A stretch of DNA of 6,769 bases. It comes from Candidatus Methanodesulfokora sp. (GTDB taxonomy: Archaea; Korarchaeota; Korarchaeia; Korarchaeales; Korarchaeaceae). The notes beneath the pieces were generated by a model. That model ran no database searches. It saw only the letters and a program-made list of their open reading frames with translations, and was not told where the DNA came from. The translations under genes were made by a program, and so were the position numbers. Below, one piece after another: positions 1-6,400 of this stretch (position 1 is its first letter; the number at the start of each line of letters is the position of its first letter). The stretch spans positions 1 to 6,769 of the forward strand of contig JAGDWR010000043.1 in NCBI GenBank assembly GCA_023269865.1, given 5' to 3'.

Positions 1-18
1 CCTCAGGTGGTGGCATGA
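1..18 (+). CDS. 3' end of an upstream gene, possibly the ABC exporter ATPase (partial)
   Basis: Reading from base 1 gives five codons (P-Q-V-V-A) and a TGA at 16-18. This TGA overlaps the ATG (15-17) of the next gene in the classic ATGA arrangement of translationally coupled archaeal genes. The two following genes are ABC-2 permeases with no ATPase in view, so the usual gene order would put the nucleotide-binding subunit here. Five residues carry no family signal, so both the existence and the identity of the gene are inferred from the overlap geometry and the neighbours. Frames 2 and 3 are also open at the edge, so chance cannot be excluded. Confidence 0.4.
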   Translation, partial: PQVVA

Positions 19-827
19 GAAGATTCCTTCTGGAGATATCAGCTCATATGTACAAGGAGATAAAATATATAATGAGGGATCCTGCTTGGTTGGTGGTCTT
101 CTCCATCTTCCCCTATGTCATGGCTGCCATGTCATGCCTGATGGGGATTGCATCCTCCTATATAAGCCCTGATGCATTCTCAGAGTTCCAGAGAAACACA
201 GGATCAAGCAATGCCATGCTATACTTTCTAACGGGCTATGGCATAATGTTCCCAAGCTTTCTTGTCGTATCAGTGGCATCTGAGAACACTGGGGCTGAGA
301 TAGCTAGTGGCACTCTTGAGCAGATCTTCGTATCACCTGCTAAAAGGGAGCTCTTCATTTTATTCAGCTCATTCCCCTATATTTTAGTCGCAATGCTTGG
401 GCTTATTGTCTCCTATGCCCCACTTTTATTGATGGGCATCTCTATTCTGGATTTTTTAATAGCAATGACAATGGTCTTCATCGGGCTTCTACCTCTATTG
501 GGATTGGGAGTTCTAGCATCAAACCTGACTATAAAGGTCAAGGAATATTGGTCTGCTGCGAACTTCCTCCAGGCATTTCTGACATTGTTCTCAGGCTTTG
601 CATATCCTATCTCTTTCCTTCCTGAGTGGATGAGGTTGGTGTCCCATGTGCTTCCCACCTCCTATGCTGTTGAGCTTGTGAGGAAATATGTAGAAGCTCA
701 CTCAATTTCCTACAGCAATCTTTACGGCATAGTCCTCATGGCCATAGCCTATATTACAGCTGGAGTGATGAGCTTCAGGCTTGTTGAGAAGGAGGGGGAG
801 AGAAGTGGGAGCATATACTCCTCGTAA
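15..827 (+). CDS. ABC-2 type transporter permease subunit (first of two)
   Basis: This is an integral membrane subunit of an ABC exporter, expected to form the membrane channel together with the next gene product and to be driven by a separate ATPase. The 270 residues are typical for the ABC-2 (DrrB/NodJ-like) family. About six hydrophobic segments are visible at roughly 25-49, 69-89, 112-139, 143-170, 180-202 and 233-255. After segment 2 comes a polar stretch ending in G-T-L-E-Q-I-F-V-S-P (99-108), the usual ABC-2 coupling region. The signature before the last segment is L-P-E-W-M-R ... L-P-T-S-Y-A-V-E-L-V-R (202-223), the hallmark of the family. The ATG at 15 follows an AGGTGG ribosome site (5-10) and overlaps the stop of an upstream frame as ATGA. 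Substrate is unknown; lipids, drugs, peptides and polysaccharides are all possible for this family. Confidence 0.9.
   Translation: MRRFLLEISAHMYKEIKYIMRDPAWLVVFSIFPYVMAAMSCLMGIASSYISPDAFSEFQRNTGSSNAMLYFLTGYGIMFPSFLVVSVASENTGAEIASGTLEQIFVSPAKRELFILFSSFPYILVAMLGLIVSYAPLLLMGISILDFLIAMTMVFIGLLPLLGLGVLASNLTIKVKEYWSAANFLQAFLTLFSGFAYPISFLPEWMRLVSHVLPTSYAVELVRKYVEAHSISYSNLYGIVLMAIAYITAGVMSFRLVEKEGERSGSIYSS
791..800 (+). promoter_or_regulatory. Ribosome binding site deciding a GTG start
   Basis: The purine run GGAGGGGGAG lies inside the end of the first permease gene and ends 4 nt before the GTG at 805. It supports GTG 805 as the start of the second permease over the in-frame TTG at 781, which lies upstream of this run and has no comparable site in front of it. 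Confidence 0.65.
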
Positions 828-1623
828 GTTAAAAGAAGCCTTATGCCCTGCTCTCATATCCGCCTGGTCTGAGGTGATGATATACTTTAGATACAGGGCC
901 TCAATGGTGATAGGACTCATAACAACTCCCATGTGGGTCCTCTTCTTCGTCCTCAACTTCAATCTCTTCCTCCCTGCAGCATATAGAGCTGCAGTACAGA
1001 GAAGCTTGATGTGGTCCTTCATATTCCTGGAGATGTTCTCAGAAGCCATATGGAACTTGGGCATGTCGCTGAGGAGGATGAAGGAGATGGGGATAATAGA
1101 ACATGTGATAGCAACAGGAAGCCTTTTCCTCACCCTCCTCGGAAGATTGAGCAGGATAATTACAGACACTGTGATATATGGATTTTACATGATCTTGTTC
1201 TTCTACATAGCTCTCGGAGTTGACATCTCGATAAAATCTCCTGTCCTATTTATTGTATCAGCTATGATGGCATTGGCCTCCTGTTTCGGATTCTCCTCAA
1301 TATTCTCATCGATATCATATGGGAGGAGGAATGTAGCCGCTCTGATAAACATCCTCCAATTTCCAGTGATGATAGCCTCTGGCATCATCCTTCCAGCGTG
1401 GATCCTCCCACCTCAGCTCAAGATCATTGCTGTTGCATCCCCTCTCACATACCCCTTTGATCTGATGAGGAGTGCTGCAACAGGAGAACCAACACTGCTT
1501 GATTTCCACTTAGAGTTCCTCTTATCGCTATTATCTGCTACTTTTATGCTACTCTTGTCGAAAAAATTCATAGATAGGGTGGAAAAGAAGGAGATGAAGG
1601 GAGAGGTTCCGGGAACATTATGA
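805..1623 (+). CDS. ABC-2 type transporter permease subunit (second of two)
   Basis: This is the second membrane subunit of the exporter and probably a heterodimer partner of the preceding permease, since both are of nearly equal length and overlap by 23 nt. With the GTG start it has 272 residues; an in-frame TTG at 781 would add eight arginine-rich residues but has a worse ribosome site. Hydrophobic segments lie near 34-55, 67-85, 105-138, 145-170, 178-200 and 235-253. The ABC-2 signature L-P-P-Q-L ... A-S-P-L-T-Y-P-F-D-L-M-R sits at 201-222, just before the last membrane segment, as in the family. The N-terminus has the usual short amphipathic stretch before segment 1. It ends in a charged cytoplasmic tail (253-266) rich in Lys, Arg and Glu. 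Its TGA overlaps the stop of the opposing gene by 6 nt. Cargo is not identifiable. Confidence 0.88.
   Translation: MGAYTPRKLKEALCPALISAWSEVMIYFRYRASMVIGLITTPMWVLFFVLNFNLFLPAAYRAAVQRSLMWSFIFLEMFSEAIWNLGMSLRRMKEMGIIEHVIATGSLFLTLLGRLSRIITDTVIYGFYMILFFYIALGVDISIKSPVLFIVSAMMALASCFGFSSIFSSISYGRRNVAALINILQFPVMIASGIILPAWILPPQLKIIAVASPLTYPFDLMRSAATGEPTLLDFHLEFLLSLLSATFMLLLSKKFIDRVEKKEMKGEVPGTL
1561..1566 (-). terminator. Possible oligo-T terminator of the leftward pair
   Basis: A run of six A on the + strand (T6 in the leftward transcript) lies about 52 nt beyond the TAA at 1618, inside the opposing permease gene. Archaeal RNA polymerase stops at short U-runs without a hairpin, so this is a candidate. 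It also simply encodes lysines on the other strand. Confidence 0.25.
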
Positions 1624-2406
1624 TACACCAGCTATCCTTCTCCCCTGCTTGGTAAGAACTAGTTTTTCTCCATCCTTTTTGATGAATCCCGATGAGATAA
1701 GCCTTCTTATCGACCTCCTGACTTCCACTGAGTCCCCAATTTCCCTGTATAAATCCTCAAGCGTGAGTTGTTTATCTCCAATAAGATCTATTATTCTGAT
1801 CTCTAGATGACTTAAAGGTCTTCTCATCCTCTTTTTCCTCATAGCAAACAATGCAGAAACTAGCAAGATGATAGCAATTATGGAGAAAACTAGATAGGGC
1901 AAGGAACTACCTTCTTCTCTCATCGGAATCTCCTCTGAGAGGACATAGGATATCCAGAGCGGAGATCCATTGAAAACATAGCTGTCTCCCTCCATCCTAA
2001 AGTCCGGTGTGGAACATCCGAGGAACACATGGCCTTCTGGAAGTCTCACTATGATTGTGCGGTTTATCCTATTGGATATGTTCAAAGTCCACACAATCCC
2101 CTCCTTATAAGTTAGGTCAGGGGTGTAATACGTTATGTTCACCTCTCCCAGGGACTCTATGTATAAAAACTTCCCATTTTGAGAGTAATTCAGGGGAGCT
2201 CCATCCTGATCGAGCACCAACACCATCTCGGGATGATCTGTCACAAGCTCTACTTCTGGGTTGTTTAAGTGCTCTTTTTCGGATATCCTCGCCCATCCAT
2301 CTCTGCTGACTTCTACCACCATTATGCCATCATCAGCTAGGAGAAGAAGGGGATGTACAACAAAAAATAATAGAATAGCTAGTGATGCTATCTCACCTTC
2401 TTCCAA
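1618..2406 (-). CDS. Membrane-anchored winged helix-turn-helix regulator with secreted ectodomain
   Basis: This 262-residue protein is predicted to pass the membrane once. In order it has a signal peptide (about 7-24), an extracellular domain (25-168) rich in short beta-type segments, a membrane helix (169-188), a basic stop-transfer cluster R-K-K-R-M-R-R (190-196) and a cytoplasmic winged helix domain (198-259). The last resembles MarR/ArsR-like domains, with the likely recognition helix at 227-240 and a wing at 243-252. This is the layout of archaeal membrane-associated transcriptional regulators (COG2512 type). Role in sensing an outside signal and binding DNA is inferred; no ligand is known. 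Five N-x-S/T sequons (N73, N90, N109, N115, N146) all fall in the ectodomain, which agrees with the topology. The start is a TTG: the only other upstream codons in frame run into a TAA, and GGGAGG lies 9 nt before it. It overlaps the upstream gene by 14 nt, so it is probably translationally coupled. Confidence 0.8.
   Translation of the reverse strand: MEEGEIASLAILLFFVVHPLLLLADDGIMVVEVSRDGWARISEKEHLNNPEVELVTDHPEMVLVLDQDGAPLNYSQNGKFLYIESLGEVNITYYTPDLTYKEGIVWTLNISNRINRTIIVRLPEGHVFLGCSTPDFRMEGDSYVFNGSPLWISYVLSEEIPMREEGSSLPYLVFSIIAIILLVSALFAMRKKRMRRPLSHLEIRIIDLIGDKQLTLEDLYREIGDSVEVRRSIRRLISSGFIKKDGEKLVLTKQGRRIAGVS
1663..1680 (+). terminator. Possible oligo-T terminator of the exporter operon
   Basis: Two T5 runs (1663-1667 and 1676-1680) lie 40-57 nt beyond the exporter operon's stop codon, within the 3' part of the opposing gene. 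Consistent with archaeal U-run termination, but weak and embedded in coding sequence. Confidence 0.3.
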
Positions 2407-3250
2407 TAGTCCATGCCTCCCTGATTAGCCTGTAGATCTCAGATGTCAGCTGCATTATCCTCATCCTATCCCCCTTAGAGTATGCATCCAACAGCTCTGA
2501 TCTGATGTTGTTGAGCCTATCTATGAGATATTTAACCCTGCTGGCAGCTATTGTCTTTCCTTCACTCCTGAGCTTCTTCTCAAGCTTCTCAAGATCTTTT
2601 ATCGCAAGCTCAGACCAGCTTACCGCCCTCTCAGCTCTTTTTGCTAGAATTTTTCCAGCGGGCTTATAATTCTTCAGCTCCAGCAGCATCTCCTTTATTT
2701 TCCCACCAGCCTGTTTGACTAACTCGCCTGCTAGTGTCACATTTGTTTTAACCTCCTTTTTTGCTTGATCAAGGAGGCTTGATGCCTCATTGTAGAGGGA
2801 TGTTATGTTCCCTGTGAGGTTAAGCCTTGTGATTACAGCTTTTATGTTGTCCAAAATGAGCTCACATCTTCTTATGGCACTTGATATTGCGATCTCCCTC
2901 CTCACCTCCTGAGCAACTGGTTTAGCATCTCTTATTGCATTTCTTATGATGTCCAGAGCTTCAAGCGCTAGCTTTCTTGCCTCAGTATAATTTCCACTCT
3001 TATAGTAATTTTCAGCCTCCCTCATGAGCTCATCTGCTTTTTTAATGGCATTGGCAATATTATCAGCCAAGCTATTATTTCCAAGCTTTCTGGCTTTTTC
3101 TTCAAGGGAGATAGCTATTGTTCTAACTTTCTGATAGTTATAGAGGAGTTTTTCAGCTGTGCTATCTCTATCTGCAGCTGTCAGCTGAAATGGCAAGGGT
3201 ATTAGGAGAGACGCCAACAACAAGACAAACAATGCTTTCATCATCTCCAT
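2393..3250 (-). CDS. Secreted all-helical repeat protein, function unknown
   Basis: I do not recognise a named family. The 285-residue product starts with a clear signal peptide: M-E-M-M-K, a hydrophobic core at 6-23, and a probable cut after T-A-A at 26. The rest is almost wholly predicted helix or coiled coil with no second membrane segment, so it should be released or held at the cell surface. Three degenerate repeats of about 70 residues can be aligned by eye (about 35-108, 119-190, 208-281). Repeats one and three share an L-E-x-K ... G ... A ... I stretch, then a Y-x-x-G-(N/D) turn, then E ... I-R-x-A near the end. Five sequons (N58, N87, N144, N148, N170) suggest surface glycosylation; there is one cysteine (C129). 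The ATG at 3250 follows GGTGAT with 3 nt spacing. It is the first gene of a two-gene unit with the membrane winged-helix protein, which suggests it is a ligand, co-sensor or envelope component for that regulator. Confidence 0.72.
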   Translation of the reverse strand: MEMMKALFVLLLASLLIPLPFQLTAADRDSTAEKLLYNYQKVRTIAISLEEKARKLGNNSLADNIANAIKKADELMREAENYYKSGNYTEARKLALEALDIIRNAIRDAKPVAQEVRREIAISSAIRRCELILDNIKAVITRLNLTGNITSLYNEASSLLDQAKKEVKTNVTLAGELVKQAGGKIKEMLLELKNYKPAGKILAKRAERAVSWSELAIKDLEKLEKKLRSEGKTIAASRVKYLIDRLNNIRSELLDAYSKGDRMRIMQLTSEIYRLIREAWTIGRR

Positions 3251-3256
3251 TGAATC
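3251..3256 (-). promoter_or_regulatory. Ribosome binding site of the secreted repeat protein gene
   Basis: On the leftward strand GGTGATTCA precedes the ATG at 3250. The GGTGAT core matches the complement of the archaeal 16S rRNA 3' end and fixes this first ATG as the start, ahead of the two further ATG codons (residues 3 and 4) just downstream. Confidence 0.55.
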
Positions 3257-3317
3257 ACCCTGACTAGAGGGATGATGGGAGCTTTAAGGAACACGATGGA
3301 ACAGCATGAAACGAGCT

Positions 3318-3328
3318 AAAATTTAAAT
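3318..3328 (-). promoter_or_regulatory. Candidate TATA box for the leftward two-gene unit
   Basis: The leftward strand reads ATTTAAATTTT here. An archaeal TATA box at this place would start transcription about 26 nt further on, near 3298, giving a leader of roughly 48 nt that carries the GGTGAT ribosome site. No other comparably A/T-rich octamer lies between it and the start codon. Sequence-based guess only. Confidence 0.4.
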
Positions 3329-3373
3329 GTAGGACAAGAGGATGCTCTTTAGAATTATTCATAAATATGGTAG

Positions 3374-3387
3374 TTTTATATATTAAA
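3374..3387 (+). promoter_or_regulatory. Alternative TATA box for the helicase gene
   Basis: TTTTATATATTAAA is the best-looking TATA stretch in the intergenic region. If used, transcription would begin near 3405 and leave a leader of about 36 nt. Such a leader would be expected to hold a ribosome site, but none is evident before the ATG at 3441, which is why the closer box at 3412-3419 is an equal or better candidate. Confidence 0.35.
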
Positions 3388-3403
3388 TTTATAGTAAGCT
3401 AAA

Positions 3404-3419
3404 CTGAAATCTTATTTAA
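3404..3419 (+). promoter_or_regulatory. Candidate BRE/TATA giving a leaderless helicase mRNA
   Basis: The stretch contains a purine/A-rich element (GAAAT, 3406-3410) followed by TTATTTAA (3412-3419). The TATA-like octamer is centred about 26 nt before the ATG at 3441, the distance at which archaeal polymerase starts. Transcription would then begin at or next to the start codon. The lack of a ribosome binding site before that ATG fits a leaderless message. Confidence 0.45.
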
Positions 3420-3428
3420 CTCTGGGCT

Positions 3429-3439
3429 GGGATTATCCC
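3429..3439 (+). repeat. Short palindrome abutting the helicase start
   Basis: GGGATTATCCC has perfect 5-bp arms around one central base and ends one base before the ATG. If the message is leaderless, it lies between the TATA box and the start site, where a bound repressor would block initiation. A 5-bp-arm palindrome is expected by chance now and then in 190 nt, so an operator role is only a suggestion. Confidence 0.3.
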
Positions 3440-3440
3440 G

Positions 3441-6400
3441 ATGGACACCGAAAAGCTGCTCAAGTACCTTGGCTATGACTTCTACAAGCAAGTACAGGAG
3501 GCAGATAGACCAGAAGAGGAGAGTTTAACCTTTTCAGAAGTTTTTCCTGAGATATCCAGGACAAAAAGAAGTTATTTAGCAGGTGAAAGGCTGTACAGCC
3601 ACCAGCTCAGCACTTTTAAGGCTCTTAAGTCCGGTAAAAATGTGATATTGATAAGCGGGTCTGGAAGCGGGAAGACTGAAGCATGGTTCCTCTACTCAAA
3701 GGATGGAGCAAAGACCATGGCTGTTTATCCCACTTTAGCGCTGGCAAATGACCAAATATCCAGGTTAAAGGAGTATTCCGAAGCTCTTGGCCTCAAAGCA
3801 GAGGCAATGGACTCGATGAGAAGAAAGGAGATGAAAAGAGTTTCATCAGCGGATATCCTCATAACGAATCCTGCTTTCCTCATGACAGACATGAAGAGAT
3901 GGGTTTCAGGGGGGCCAAAAATACTATATGGATTTGTCGAGAGGATGGACCTTCTAGTCCTAGATGAGTTCGATTTCTACGATCCAAGGTGTATCGCACT
4001 TATAATCTCAATGATAAAGCTTCTTAGGCTTCTATCCCCCAAGAACTTTTCCATAGCAATTCTCACAGCAACACTCGGAAACCCGGAGGAAATGGCCAGA
4101 ATTCTGACGCAGATAAATGGAAGGGAGACTGAGGTCATCAGAGGCAGGCCTTTCAGGCCTGAAAACAGGGTTTATGTCGTTGTTGGAAAGGATCTGAAAT
4201 ACGCTTGGGAGAGAGTCAGATCTCACAAGGAGGAGATATCCAGAGTGGCTGGAAGGGACATCGCTGAATCAATAGATGATTTTGATAAATTTAAAATGAA
4301 GTACTACTCGATAAGAGAGATAGCAAGATATCTGGGCATAGAGCTACCGGAGGCATATGTGGACCCTGTTGAGGTAATAACAAGGTATGCAGAGGATGAT
4401 GGGGCCACAATAGTCTTTACTAGGAGCATAAGATCAGCGGAGGAGCTTTACAGAAGGATTTTGTCCGAGCATCCTGAGATATCGCACAGAGTTGCAACGC
4501 ATCATCATCTAGTGGACAAGGAGAAGAGAGCTGAGATAGAGAGGCTTGCAAAAGAAGGAGTTGTAAAAATCCTGATAAGCCCTAGAACGCTTGCCCAGGG
4601 GATAGACATAGGAGAAGTCATAAGAATAGTTCACATAGGCCTTCCCCCCTCTGTTAGGGAGTTTAAGCAAAGAGAGGGAAGGAAGGGAAGAAGAAGGTGG
4701 ATAAAGTACACTGAGACAGTGATATTCCCAATGGGATCGTGGGATAGGGAGCTTCTACTGAGAGGGGTTGATGTGCTTGAGAAGTGGAGCAACATGAAGC
4801 TTGAGATTGCACTGGTAAATCCTGAGAACAAGTATTCCACGCTATTTGAAGCTATGTATAAGTTCATGTCCTCCGCCTTAAGGGCAGAGATGAGCCAGAA
4901 AGAGCTTGATCTCCTCAAGAATTTGGATCTGGTGAAGGGGACTAATTTGACAAGCTCAGGCAAGAGAGCTTGGAGAAACTTGAACTTCTACGAGTTCGCA
5001 CCTCCCTATGGAATAAAGAGGGTCCTCGTGGGGGAGGATAGCATAAGCTTCCTCTCGGACATAGGCTACTGCGACCTAGTTGAGAGATTTCAGGTGGGAT
5101 GCATAGATCACAGCTCGGATGGGATAGTTAAGAGCTTGAGGAGAAGGGGAAGATATGTGACGGGCGTCGAGCTTGTCCCAATAACTGATATCAGGAGGGT
5201 CGAGGAGGAGCTCAGCTACACCCTTGAGGAGTACGAGAAGACAAAGCTCTCATGGGGAGAACATCCTGACGTGTTGGGAGATTATAGAAGAGGAAGGCTT
5301 CACTCAGAGGTCATATGCGTTGTCGATCCCCCTGTATCAGGATTCGGATTTTACAGAAAGATACCGAACAGAGCCTACTGGGTTTTGAACGGTCCCCTTA
5401 GGCCCATTGTAGCAGGAGACAAGACTTACTTCATAAGGGATAGGAGGAGCTTGGAGATAGTTGCTGAGACAGGAGGAAGATATTCAGATTACACTTATGG
5501 CTACTCAATAGAGCTTGATCCTGCTGAGAACATAACATGGCTGAGAATAGGCCTTGCTCTCCTTTGTGTTGTGCTGAGACAGGTCTTTGGGATAGATCTG
5601 AGCTCTCTTGAGTACAGCATTGTGAACACAGGAAGCAAGAAGCTTATGAGCATACATGAGCCGAGATGTGCAGGCCTTCTCGACACAATGGACTGGCAGA
5701 AAGTCAGGGATTCAATACAGAATTTCAAGCCGGATGAGATAAGCGAGATAATGCTTATGCAAGTTGATGATCAAGCTCATCTCGAGTTCATATCCTCCGG
5801 GGCAAACTGGGATCTAGCAAGAAGGTATGCAATAAGGGCTGTGGACTACATAATGGCGGAGAGGAGAATTCCCATGGAGGTATCTGGGATAAAAGCCTCT
5901 ATTCCAGCTCCATCTAGGGCATTAAGGCTCCTTTCAGTGGAAACATCCCTAGTGGAGTTCGAGGATGTGAAGATTCTCTACATATCACTCTTCGATGGGG
6001 AGAAGGTACTGTCCGGGAGGTTTGTCAGGGAACTTGTTGAGCTCGTTGAATCGAACGATGATGTAATGAGGGAGATGCAGAGGTCCCTGGACTCAGGCTT
6101 CATCCTAGTGACCTATGATTTGGACTCCGTTCTTGAGGACATAAGACCAGTGAGCACAGGTCTTTACTACATGATGTTCGGTTTGAGGGGATCTGGAAAA
6201 GTGGAGGAGCTGAGGGAAAGAGTAAGAAGGATTTTCGGAGATCCGACCCCGCAGGACATATTGAGGGTAGTGGGTAATGAGAGAGTTCACCTCAAGGACC
6301 TGATGTCAGAAATAGGATCCAGCGATAGAATTCTGAAGATGAAGGGTTCTGGAAGGTGGAGAAACTTCACAAACTTCTTGGATGAGAAGGCCAGAAAGTA

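Noticed and set aside
781..804. TTG at 781 as the start of the second permease
   Set aside because: The added residues are arginine-rich, the strong purine run lies downstream of this codon, and GTG 805 has good spacing to it.
702..1169. 155-residue frame on the - strand opposite the permease genes
   Set aside because: It lies antisense to two convincing membrane protein genes, has no domain or signal pattern, and no good ribosome site; it is a shadow of their codon use.
2055..2309. 84-residue + strand frame rich in Cys and Ser
   Set aside because: It is antisense to the well-formed ectodomain of the membrane winged-helix protein, and its composition is typical of a shadow frame.
3251..3440. 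tRNA, small RNA or CRISPR leader in the intergenic region
   Set aside because: No cloverleaf, no repeated units and no hairpin beyond the 11-nt palindrome were seen; the content is explained by two divergent promoters.
4143..4162. Tandem CAGGCC(T) palindromes within the helicase gene
   Set aside because: They encode R-P-F-R-P in frame and arise from codon choice; no repeat series or intergenic context.
4631..4963. 110-residue frame on the - strand opposite the helicase
   Set aside because: It covers helicase motifs V-VI and beyond, is serine/leucine rich as antisense shadows are, and has no recognisable features.
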